64,000 nt of DNA from Drechmeria coniospora (Eukaryota > Ascomycota > Sordariomycetes > Hypocreales > Ophiocordycipitaceae). A program made the translations under genes and the position numbers. The notes under the pieces are model-generated. The model worked only from the letters and a program-made list of their open reading frames with translations, ran no database searches and was not told the origin of the DNA. Where the stretch lies: the NCBI RefSeq assembly GCF_001625195.1, contig NC_054390.1, forward strand, positions 8,839,222 to 8,903,221, in the 5' to 3' direction. Of the stretch, positions 23,401 through 34,400 are shown in pieces. Position 1 is the first letter of the stretch. Each line of letters begins with the position of its first letter.

Positions 23401-26209
23401 GCACCATTTCTCAGGAGTGCCACAGCCGCATCAAAATTGCCCGTGCGAATGGCAAATATGAGCGGCTGTTCGGTGTGCCCGTGGTACATCCTGCGAGACT
23501 GCTCCAGGTTCGCCATGCTCAAATGAATCGGCGAAACCTTGGCTGAATTTTGCCAAGCGTCAAAGTCGACTTGAGCATTGGCACCAGCATTCAGAAGCAT
23601 GAGTGTCAGGACTGAGTCTTCCTTCTCCACAGCGCTATGAATCGGAGAGTATGGCTGAGGGTTCCAGCCGTACCCGGTGAAGACGAGATGGTTGATGGCC
23701 ACTTTGATGCCAGCCTTGTCCTCACTAAGCAACACGTCAATCATGTCATGTTTTCCGCTATCGACAAACTTCTGGAAAGCAGTGTAACCTTGCGAGTCGG
23801 CTTGAGACGAGGTGGCACCAAGCTTAAGGAGCAGCCTAGCCATGGATTTGGCCTTTTCTGGTGGGAGAGACAAGGCGAGCGTCAGCGTCAAGATGGCCGC
23901 GGTTCTGTCGGAGTCTGATTCGAGGAACTTGACGGGGAGAATCGAGTCCGCTCCGTACTGTTCGAGGTCAGTGTCTGGACCGGAGCAAGATGGCTGGCAG
24001 AACTTACATCGCATAGAAGCTTAACAGCCTCTTCATGGCCCTCGGCGATGGCCAGATGGAGGGGTGAGCATGGAATATCCCAGCTGAGAACATCAACCTG
24101 GTAGTAATCGGGTTCATCGTCCGACTCGTCGGCGATGACGCCACCATCATTCTGGTCATTATTCTTTACCTTGACGAAACCGCCGGTGGCTACTGAATGA
24201 ACTTCTGTTTCACTTCCAGCATCGTCAACAAGTTCACCGTCGGATTCGCCATCGGATTCCTCGGCTTCCTCGGATTTGTCGCTGAGAGGTTCAGCAGCCT
24301 CGTCCCGGATGTTCAATTTTCCTCGACGAAGGGTATCGTGTCTTTTTGAGAGCCTCTCCTCTTCCGCTGTTTCGTTCTCGATGCTCCTTTCCATCAATAT
24401 TCGGATCATCTCCGTATTTCCCCTTGCAGATGCGAGGTGAAGGGCAGTCTTTCCATCCGCCAGCCTCGCCGTCAGTCGACAGCCGTGGTCAACGAGACAT
24501 TTCATAATCTCGGGCGACGAAGTCATGACGGCAAGATGAAGAGGGGACCTTCCTGTGTAGTCCCGCTTATTCGGATTAGCATCTTCTTGCATCAGCCAGT
24601 TGCGAACGGCATCCACGTCTTGATCGACAATAGACTGGCATAGGCTTGCCGTGTTTCCGACATAGGCCATGTCAGTCCAGTCTTCCTCGGTCAGGGGATT
24701 GAATGAACCGATTTGCTGCCGTCCGGGGTTGTCGATGAGGAACGAGAGCTTCCCAGAGATGTAGATCTCGGCCTCCTTATCCGCAGTCTCGATCTCCTCT
24801 GGCGAAGCAGGCGTGGGGCAGGATCCGCAGCAATCCTCGACGATGTCGTCGACACGGCCAAAAAAGGCGGGATGGCGATGAAGGTACACCTTGCGTTCCT
24901 TGGGTTGGTTCCATTCGGCATTGAGCAGCAAGTCTCGCGTGTAGCAAAGCTTTTCGATGTGCTTGGCGTTGAACTTTTCTCCGTAGGGCACGGTGAAGGT
25001 ATGGTAATTGCTAACGTCCTCCTCCGATAGCCAGTCGGCAACCTCATCTTCATGGGAGTCCTTGATGTTGCTTCTGATGGCGAACCTGTAGTTGTTGTGC
25101 TTTTTCGGTCTTCCACGCTCCATTCGTCGCCTGTTCAGATAGTCCTCTCGTGCGGAGGTTGTCGGCAACTGCTCGAGAACCAGGAGCCTCGCGAGCCCGA
25201 GGGTTCGGCCGAAGCTCCTTTCGAAGATGGTCGGATCAATTCGACTCCGATCTAGGTCGGCCCAGTACACCTCAAAGTTGCGATGGGAATACTTGGAGAG
25301 ACGATTCTCATACGACGGGCTGCGTCGGGTGAGATCGATGTGGTTGATCTGGGTGATGAAGCTGCCTAGGGCCCTCGGGGTGACGTAGACTTGCTTCCCG
25401 TCAAAGGCACCTCCGGCAGCGTCAATGTCGAAACCTGTTAGAATTTCGCTGACGGATTTGTAGACTCGTAGGACGATCTGGACGGAATTAGGAGGGGAAA
25501 TTATCTGCAGCGAAGGAACGGCAGCACCCACCTGGACATGCCGCACAGGGTACTGGCTGGCGATGGTGACGGCGTACTTGGTACGGACGACGGTAACTTC
25601 GTTTAGAAGGGCATCACGAATGGCCCTCTCAATATGCTTCATCTTTTCGATGGCCTCGTCATGCGTGAGGCCGTACAAGAAGAGGTCAACATCGGATGCT
25701 GGACAGAACTTTTCATGGTAGTACTCTCGAAGCTTTCGCTTGGACCCGGTGAACTCGTCGGGCACAGGCAGGAGACAATTGACGACGGAGGAGCCGGCAG
25801 CGACAACATTGCTCCAGTCCATCTCGACGAGAGACGATTCAGAAAAGACGTTGAAGTTGTGCTGAAAGGCGGAGATGTCGGCGACCGTGGCTGGTGAACC
25901 GTGGAGCCGACGTTTATCGTCTGGGAGAGCCATGATATACCTTGCCTGCTCCTCGTCCGATTCTTGAGACAAATCTCTGGCACGCGTTGTGATGTCCTTG
26001 GTGTTGTCGGTGAAGAGGGGGACAACATTGATATAGGGGTCATCAAGAACCGGGTTTTTACGATCCTGAGCAAACATGGCTCTGAGGCAGGCTTCGTATT
26101 CGCGATAGGGTGCGACAATGTCCACCATGGACGCATCTGGGTTCTGGGCAATGTGCTTCACCAGCTCCTGGTGAGGAGCGGGCAGTGTTATGGTGTCCAA
26201 TGCGGCCAT
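20412..26209 (-). CDS. Giant ankyrin-repeat protein with nucleotidyltransferase-like N-terminus
   Basis: Five exons in transcription order, 26209-24008, 23957-22852, 22800-22024, 21964-21717 and 21661-20412, join in frame to 1,860 aa. Residues about 115-350 form a non-ankyrin region with a pattern of the Pol-beta-like nucleotidyltransferase fold: AAGSS (137-141), then SDVDLFLYG with two acids (173, 175), then GFDID (259-263). After this come ankyrin repeats (DYTGRSPLHLAVMTSSPEIM near 550 and many later ones, including TPLMLACRLGRVEYAKLL), broken by an acidic Ser/Glu/Asp stretch at about 620-700. Related large ankyrin proteins occur in many fungi without a known role. The start ATG at 26209 precedes a stop-rich 5' region. 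Four introns are 50-59 nt. The enzymatic idea is inference from motifs only. Confidence 0.9.
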
Positions 26210-27934
26210 GTTTGCGAGATGTGGAAGGGGAAATCAATCGTCGTTGCCGATGCGGCGGATCGATGGTATCCGTGGATGAAGAAGCACAGCACGGTGCGGT
26301 GCGGTGTGATGCGTCGGAGAGGCGAGAGAGGGGAGGGGGTGAGATGAGGGGCGCGGTGAGACGGATGAGAAAAGAAATGATTCCGATCTCACCGTCGGAG
26401 ACGAGAGACGGACGGTTTTTATATTGCAGAGGTGATGAGAATCCGCCAGCAGGCAGCAGCGGCCATGGCACGCTATATGTGCCGAAAGATTACCACATCA
26501 CGACCGCACAAGTACAAGTACACCGTTCACGTATGCACGATGGCACTTTCCGCAACGGCTTCACCGTCTCGAACGGCAGGCCAGGCAGCAACGCGGCAAT
26601 GTAGCAATTGAGTTTTTGTCCACATCACCGACTTGTGGGCTTTCGCTTGCGGGGGAGTCTGCGAAGGAGCAAGTATCACAGTCGGAGATGCAATTGAATG
26701 AGTATTTCGTCGATCGTGGGCAACTGGGTGCCTCGGCTGCGATGCGTGCATTGTGGCATTGAGGCTGAAGCATGCAATTACCAAAGTACGGAGGAAAGTG
26801 CCTACGGGGAGATGTTGACTACTACATATACATGTACTGCTCGGTAGACAGGTACATGTTCCTAGACTCATTATTTATGATGTTTCAAGTACATTCATAC
26901 TGTCACATTTGTATGGAGTACTTGCAGCACACAACGTCCTGTTTGTTGGGTTCTACTTTAGTACTTGTGCTCCGTAAGTACATCTCCGTACAAGTTACAG
27001 TAATACAGCAAGTACTTGGGTACTAAACCAGTACTTGTACGGAGTGATCCGCGATCCGGACGTACTTACTGTATATTAATATGTGCTCCGTACTTTAGGC
27101 AACACTTGGCAGTGATGCCAGCCGCACCAATCTTAGGTATACCTAATCCTAATGGTACTATGAGCATCTCCTGAATTACAGTACAAGTACTAGGGAGATG
27201 ACCAGGTACATGTACAAGTAAGTGTAAGTACTGTAAGCAGAACTACTGTACCCCGTACCTATGCAGTACTCCGTTCTCTGCTAAAGATACGGAATATTCC
27301 TATTAATACTGCACTGCATAGGTAGGTACTCAAGTACATGTAGGCGCAAGTGACGCCATACGGGGTACATGTAAGTACTTACTTACAAGCACACCTACCA
27401 GTATTCTGACTGCAGTGGAGTACAGACATTGGCATGATATGGCGTCAACGATCCCCGCCAAGAGGTACCCCCGAACGATGGAACATCGATTGGGGTCTAA
27501 ATAAGTAAGTGAGTATTAGGTAGGTACTGCTGCTGATTGAATAATTACTATTCGTGTATCCGTATCCGTCTTGACAGTGTTGACACTTGAATTGAATGTA
27601 CAAAGTACGGAGCACCTATGACACAATGGGGATTGTGAGTAAGAAGGTACCGAGGTACTTTTGCGTTCGGTGCAGGTTTAGGTGTACAGTACCTAAGTAA
27701 GTACAGTACAGACAGTACCTAAGTACAGTACGGTAAGTACAACTACGTAGGTGTTTCCCGGTGGGCCAACGTGGTGCTGAATTAGGCAGGCATCACATCA
27801 CCGCCCAAGCCCACGGTATAATTAATATAACCCCGCCAAACTTTTTCCCCTCCGACTTGGGCTTTTTGACCGTTCACAATCCCACCCCCATCACATCCCG
27901 CGCTTGACCTGCTCCAGACAGTCAGCCGCCCGTC
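26210..27934. other. Divergent spacer between ankyrin gene and ADE17
   Basis: About 1.7 kb; promoters of both genes should lie here. The central kilobase is a dense GTAC island (see separate entry). No coding region, no TGACTC purine-control box within 150 bp of the ADE17 start. Confidence 0.6.
26770..27760. repeat. Dense GTAC-word island
   Basis: Almost a kilobase composed of short GTAC-bearing words (AGTACTTG, GTACATGT, TACTGTA, TACTCCG, GGTAC) in loose order and both orientations. The 60 bases from 27181 contain five GTAC tetramers, where about 0.25 would be expected at random. No long exact repeat unit, no ORF, no terminal inverted repeat. Confidence 0.75.
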
Positions 27935-29874
27935 ATGTCTGGAAGCCAGAAGATCGCCATCGTCTCCGTCTACGACAAGACCGGCCTCTTGGACCTGGCC
28001 AAGGGCCTCGCCCAGCAGAATGTCCGCATCCTCGCCTCGGGCGGCACCGCTCGCATGATTCGCGAGTCTGGCTTTCCCGTCGAGTACGACAACTGAGGCG
28101 GCCGCATGCTGACGGATGGTCCGATGGCTGACTGGGACCGCAACAGGGATGTCAGCGCCATCACGAAGGCGCCCGAGATGCTCGCCGGCCGCGTCAAGAC
28201 GCTTCATCCCGCCGTGCACGCCGGAATCCTGGCGCGTGATCTCGAGTCGGACGAGAAGGACCTCGCGGACCAGAACATCAACAAGGTGGACTATGTCATC
28301 TGCAACCTGTACCCCTTCAAGGACACGGTGGCCAAGGTCAACGTCAGCATCCCCGAGGCCGTCGAGGAGATTGACATTGGCGGCGTCACGCTCATCCGCG
28401 CGGCGGCCAAGAACCACAAGCGCGTGACGATCCTCAGCGACCCGACCGACTACGCCGGCTTCCTGAAGGAGCTCGAGCAGGGCGAGATCACGGAGACGAG
28501 CCGCAACCGATACGCCCTCAAGGCCTTTGAGCACACGGCCGACTACGACGCCGCCATCTCGGATTTCTTCCGCAAGGAATACGCCGGCGCCGGCGACCAG
28601 TTCATGGCCCTCCGCTACGGCGCGAACCCTCACCAGAAGCCCGCCGCCGCCTTCACGGCCTCGGGGAAGCTCCCCTTCAAGGTGCTCTGCGGCTCCCCCG
28701 GGTACATCAACCTGCTCGACTCCCTCAACGCCTGGCCGCTCGTCAAGGAGCTCAAGGAGGCGCTCGGCATGCCCGCCGCCGCGAGCTTCAAGCACGTCTC
28801 GCCCGCCGGCGCCGCCATCGGCCTGCCCCTGACGGCCGAGGAGCGCAAGGTGTACTTTGTCAGCGACATCGAGGGCATCGAGACGTCCCCCCTGGCCCAG
28901 GCGTACGCCCGCGCCCGCGGCGCCGACCGCATGAGCAGCTTCGGCGACATCATCGCCCTCAGCGACATCGTCGACGTGCCCACGGCGAGCATCATCTCCA
29001 AGGAGGTGTCGGACGGCGTCATCGCTCCCGGCTACGAGGAGGCGGCTCTCGAGATTCTCAAGAAGAAGAAGGGCGGCAAGTACCTCGTCCTCCAGATGGA
29101 CGCCGACTACAAGCCGGCGCCGGCCGAGACGCGGACCGTGTACGGCGTCAGCCTCCAGCAGCACCGCAACGACGTGGAAATCTCGCCCAAATCCTTCGGC
29201 ACCATCATCACGCCCAAGGACGCGGGGGCCCTGCCCGAGAGCGCCGCCCGCGACCTCACCGTCGCGACGATCACGCTCAAGTACACGCAGAGCAACTCGG
29301 TCTGCTACGCCTACAACGGCCAGGTCATCGGCCTCGGCGCCGGCCAGCAGTCCCGGATCCACTGCACCCGTCTCGCCGGCGACAAGGCCGACAACTGGTG
29401 GATGCGCTTCCACGAGCGCGTCCTCGGCATCAAGTGGAAGAAGGGCACGAAGCGGCCCGACAAGAGCAACGCCATCGACCTGCTCGTCAGCGGCCAGCTG
29501 CCCAAGGACGGCGCCGAGAGGGACGCTTTCGAGGCCGTCTTCGACGAGGTTCCTCCCGCCTTCACGGCCGCCGAGCGCGAGGCGTGGATGAAGCAGCTGA
29601 AGAACGTCTGCGTATCGAGCGATGCCTTTGTAAGCAGCATCCCCCCACCCCCGCGGGCGTCGTTGAGCTCGGCGCGCCGAAGAAGCCGGTTCAGGCGTCG
29701 TCACTGACAAACGGCCAGTTCCCCTTCATCGACAACGTCTTCCGTGCCGTCAAGTCGGGCGTCAAGTACATTGCCGCTCCCAGCGGTAGCCAGAACGACG
29801 GCGCCGTCTTCGAGACGGCCGAGAAGCTCGGCATGACGTTTGTGCAGCAGAACGTTCGCCTCTTCCACCACTAG
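27935..29874 (+). CDS. ADE17: Bifunctional AICAR transformylase/IMP cyclohydrolase
   Basis: Catalyses the last two steps of de novo purine synthesis: formylation of AICAR by 10-formyl-THF, then ring closure to IMP; cytosolic. Exons 27935-28083, 28147-29629 and 29719-29874 give 595 aa, as in yeast Ade16/Ade17. The N-terminal cyclohydrolase domain shows [24 protein letters not shown] and [15 protein letters not shown] (lysine 67). The transformylase domain shows the catalytic pair in [12 protein letters not shown] (Lys265-His266) and [20 protein letters not shown]. Intron 1 (63 nt, GTACGA...AACAG) contains an in-frame TGA at 28094-28096, so only the spliced form is coding. Codon use is very GC3-rich, suggesting high expression. 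Confidence 0.98.
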
Positions 29875-30551
29875 CACAGCACGACGGAGCGAGGTGGACG
29901 GGCGAAGGCGTGCCCGCACAGAAATGACGGAAAGGGGTGGGCGAAACGAAGTGGAAAGTTGCCGCCATGCTGGACCATTTTCCTCGTCGACGCGCACCCC
30001 GTTTCCGCACCCCGTTCCGCACCCCGTTCCACCCACCTACCTGTGCTTGGCTGGAGGCTCACGCGGCGCGCACGCGCGGCCAGAGGGATGGCACGAAGAG
30101 GAGGACAGGACGGATGGTTGCACCGGCGACGCGAGCCGCTTGAAGGACAATTCGTGCACCGCCTACAATTCGCGCACCGCCTACAATTCGCCGCCGTCTG
30201 CCGGACCAGGAAGCTTGGGGCGACGGGCCCCGACTTTGCGGGCTGGCGACTGGTCGCCGCTTGAGATTGAGAATTCCATCCTCCCCGTCGAGACGCGCCT
30301 TACTTTGGTCGGCTCGTGGCTCGAAGAACAACACGCATGCGCAATGTCATAAACGTCTCTTCGTCATTCAATATGCAAGATGTCCCTGCTCATGGAGCCA
30401 CATCGTAGACTGACTCGTCACGGGTTCCGCTGGCTCAATGCCGGCGCCGCGGCGACCATTCCGCGCTCTCTCCCGATGGCAATGCCTACACTTTGTCACG
30501 CACCTTGGCCGGCCCTGCCGACCCGGTTCTGCTCGTAACAGGCCACGACGG
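29875..30551. other. Convergent spacer, ADE17 to DUF1275 gene
   Basis: No gene. It contains tandem CGCACCCCGTTC units near 30000-30031 and an 18-bp tandem repeat at 30148-30190. Confidence 0.55.
30148..30190 (+). repeat. 18-bp tandem repeat
   Basis: Unit CAATTCGTGCACCGCCTA, two copies with one mismatch plus a partial third, in the ADE17 3' spacer. Confidence 0.85.
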
Positions 30552-31452
30552 TCATGCGGGCGACGGATCCTGCGTCTCCTCCTTTTGCGAAGGGGTGAAG
30601 ATGAAGAGAATGGTGACGAGGACCTTTCCGGCTCCCGACATGGCAATGGCCGTCGCCGAACCCACCTCCCTGTAGACCAGGGCACCGACGAGGGCGCCGG
30701 CAACCAAGGCGAGGAGGAAGACGACGCGTCGAGTCCGTGGCCGGTTCTTCCGCACAAAGAGCTTCTGGTCGATCATCAAGTCGACCCAAGCGGCCGTCGC
30801 CATGGCGGTGCTAATCTCCGTCATGGCGAGGCTTCGCGACTGAACGACCTGGCTGCCGGCGGCAAAGGCGAGCATGCCGACGACGGCGAGCGCCGCCGGG
30901 CCTCTGTCGGCGGTGCCGTGGCGATACTGCACGGCGGCGGCACCCAAGACGACGAGGCTTTGGATCAAGTTGCAGAGCACCAGCCACCATCGTTTCCGAG
31001 CTCCAATGAGATGGCTCAGCTGGCCGGTGAGCCAGCCGGCTCCGAGGAACATGCCGAGGGCCATGCCGATGTTGGACGTGATGAAGGCGTCGCCGTTGAG
31101 ATGGGGAAGTATGAGGGCCAAGGTGAGAAAGACGGTGTTTCCCGTCTGGTTGGAGGCGAAGCAATGATAGTCGGGGAAGGTGGTGGCATCTAAGAAGAGC
31201 TGTTCAGCGGGCGTCCGAGAGCGCCGGTTGCCGTCAGGGTCGCTCACCTTGCATGCCGGTGCAGAAGGTTAAGATGGCAAGCTGCAGTTCCGCAAAGGTG
31301 GATGATCGAACATCTTGAGAGAAATGATGGACAAGGCGAGCTTTCCTGGACAAGGCCGAGGACGGTGGTTCATCCATCGACTTGCACTCCGCCGTCGGCT
31401 CTACGGGCGAGGTGGGCACCGGGTGGCCGGTGGTGGTGGTGGACGACGACAT
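30552..31452 (-). CDS. DUF1275 (YoaK-like) multispanning membrane protein
   Basis: Exons 31452-31248 and 31189-30552 give 280 aa. The conserved region begins TFAELQLAILTFCTGMQDAT and continues FPDYHCFASNQTGNTVFLTLAL, the typical DUF1275 signature, followed by about five more hydrophobic segments (for example SNIGMALGMFLGAGWLTGQL and VVFLLALVAGALVGALVY). The soluble N-terminus is Ser/Thr/Pro-rich. Family function is not established; bacterial and fungal members are predicted transporters or membrane proteins. The frame stays open to an ATG at 31617, which would add 55 residues without membrane character; the ATG at 31452 is preferred. The 58-nt intron splits the first conserved segment. Confidence 0.87.
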
Positions 31453-34400
31453 GCCGTGCTCCGTTTCGAACCGGCCACCTGCGCTGCGCAGTCGTTTGAT
31501 GGCGCCGGAACGAGGGCAAGGAAGATTTGCTTTGGCGTGGAAGTGTAACGGCAAAGGCAGAGTTTTTGGTTCGCAACCAAGCACGAAGTGCCTACCTAGT
31601 ATTATAAGTAGTTGCATGTTTCTTTCGCCGATGGAGGTCCGACAGCCGTGCCGGGGGGTGGATCGCCACTAGTAGATCATGGCGCAGTGGGGAAGAGGGT
31701 TCGAGACGCCGGCACGGCGGCTTCTTCGCGGCGCCTGCGTACTTTGCACGCATGCACATGCATGCTTGGCTGCATTGCGTACGAGAGCTCGAGGAGAAGA
31801 CAGAGGGGGAGAAGAAAGACTTGGGCGGACGGACGGGTTCCGTCGGATGCAAGGGCTCGCGGACATAAGTAAGTGCATGGTTCCCAGCAGCTCGTCGGCT
31901 TGTTCCTGCTCGAACATGGCCGACGTGGGCGTATCTTGGCTCGATCACGCCGGCGCAAAGTATGGGCATGAGTGATAAAGCGGGCATGTTCTGCATGGAC
32001 AAGTTCTTGGGCCTTTTTATATCATTTCTGAAGGGTGTACGGAGTAACGGGATAGACATCTCGTCTGCTCGGCTGAGCAAAAGTCGACGGTTGCGGCGTC
32101 GGTCTCATCGAGCCAATCACGTTCTGCGCACGGCGTTCCCGCCGGAGCGGGTCCAAACCGGTTGCCGAACGGCTCGGCGCACACACATGTAGGCCGGAAG
32201 CGGCTGTCGGAGAAGCCCCACGGTCGCCGACAGCCGCGACACAAATTCAGCGGTGTATGAGGTAGGTAGAGTCACTGGACAAAAATGACGATTCTGTTTT
32301 GGCCTTGCTACTCGTACAAATTGACTCGATATTTTTGCCACCCCCCGTACCCAAGTACTTGCACACCTAACCCACACCTATGCAGGTGCACCCTAAATAA
32401 GTACTTGCACAAAAGTACAGTACTTCACCTACTACACAAGTACTCCGTACATGTAATTAATTATACTGTACTCCGTAGTTGTATTCTTCAAACGGCTGTA
32501 CTTGTGGACTGTACAGCAACACTGCACATGCAAGTAATGGCCTGTTCGTACGAGACGATTGCAAGCAGAAACTGACTGCATGCCGCCGAGAGTGGCTCTC
32601 TCTCTCCTTCACTTTCCAACGCGTTTGCGCATTGTTCAGGCTGCTCCGTCGGCCAGAACCAGCTCCAAGGGCAGGGCCAACACAGTGCATTATCATGCAC
32701 TGGCGCACTGTAAGCGTACGCATCGCATGAGTTGCTGCCACGGTGAGCTCTCCATGCTTCTTGCACCATCCTCCACCCGCTCGTGCATGTTCCTCTGCAG
32801 CACACGACTGTAGACGTTTGCCTCGTTGCTTTGCGCATGTCCACGAGAGGGACCGAATGCGTCCACCGACGGCGGCGGCATCGAAGCAACCTCCGCGGGG
32901 GACGGGCGCATCGCGAGCCACGTGGGAGGGGCAGCATTGATGGTGGGCGATGGGCCGAAGGATGGACATGCTACGTCCCCGAAACGACAAGGAATACTTG
33001 CGCTGTAATTACTCTCCGTACCGCACTTGGGTGTCCGACGTACATGCACATGTACGCTGTAATTACTGCATTAATACTTGAGGACTACTACGAAGCTCGC
33101 CTGCAAATTCAAGCAAGTACTTACTGTACATGCCGGCACATGGTAATTACGGAGCAGGTATTATTCGATGCACCCGTACGGAGAGCGCAGTTGAAATCTC
33201 GGTACGTAGCCATATCCCATTTTGTCACGGCGCACTATTACCTGTGCAGGTATAATACCTGCTGAAGGCACAACTCATGGTGTCATACTAAGTATACACC
33301 TACTGCAGTGGACTGATGTACGGCATCGGCGCACCGTTCCGTATCAGTACAGGTATTACTGCAGCGTCGTGCAATCCCCGCCGCGCTTTGCACTAAACGG
33401 AGCACGCCGGCAAAGATGCGGTGAATGAATGCTTACGGAATTTCCACACCACCATCCATCACTCCTGGGATGCCTTGGCTGGAGGGCGCTTCGCTGTACT
33501 TGGGCGTGCTACACTGGCGTCGTACTTGGGTGCGCCATGGTATGGTGACGGGCGTACCTGTAGCACCACAGTACATTGGCGTACCTGTAGCACCACAGTA
33601 CATGTACCGCACACCCAAGTACAGGATGGTGGGGTGGCAAAGCGTCGATTCACTTTGTGTTGTTAGTACGGCGTACTCCATAGCGCTACCAAAACTGAAT
33701 CGTCACTTTGTCTAGTGACTGCAGAGCAGTACTTACTTACAGTAGGTGAGTATTAATATTACTTATTACTTTAGTGCCTAGTAGTGAGTAAGTACTCCGT
33801 AAAGGCGGCGCGAGCAGGGTGGCCATCGCAGCAGGTACTTACGTCGAGGTTCTGGTCGACACATACAACGTGACATGCCATCAAGGCCATTCATGCCCGC
33901 ACGTTCATGTCTGCTGCACCTCGGTCCGTCCGGACGAAAAAGACGACGACCTATCGGCCTCTTTCACGACCCACGAGAAGAGGATGCACAGCCATGTCAA
34001 GCACGACGGGAGAACGCAGTGCTTGTGCTGTCGAGGAAGCACTAGCGCCTACAGGCTACAGCACCCATGTAATGGGAATGCCGCACTACTGTAATTACAG
34101 AGCATGGTGGCGGGGCGAGAAGGATTTGCTCACCAAACCTACCCAGTACTTGCAGTACAGCATTGTGCAACAATCGTACGTGCCCTCCGTTCTAGTATAC
34201 CCTAGGTACCTAGTAGTAGTAATAGCCCAAGTACTTCAGGTGTGTGTACTGCAAGTACTTGCTTGGAGATGCTTGCCTATCATGATAAATCGCTGCATCT
34301 GCACCGGCGTCGCACTCCAGCCTTTCGTAGAAACGTCATCGCAATGTTGCATTGTATCGATATTCACCTGCTTTCGAGCAAGGCAAGCACGGTATGCAAT

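Noticed and set aside
25507..25533. Possible 27-nt intron (GTGGGT...CTGCAG) in the ankyrin gene
   Set aside because: Far shorter than any other intron here and in frame; treated as nine codons.
26770..27760. CRISPR array, centromeric satellite or telomere repeat as explanation of the GTAC islands
   Set aside because: No fixed unit and spacer length, no satellite periodicity, no TTAGGG repeats; islands are interspersed with housekeeping genes.
28094..28096. In-frame TGA in ADE17 suggesting a pseudogene
   Set aside because: It lies in a 63-nt intron with GTACGA donor and AACAG acceptor; splicing restores [14 protein letters not shown] exactly.
27782..29710. 642-codon ORF on the - strand
   Set aside because: Antisense to ADE17, which is certain from its motifs; the translation is a Val/Leu/Gly/Arg-rich shadow.
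32560..32980. Relict transposon between islands
   Set aside because: No DDE, reverse transcriptase or integrase motif and no terminal repeats could be found in any frame.
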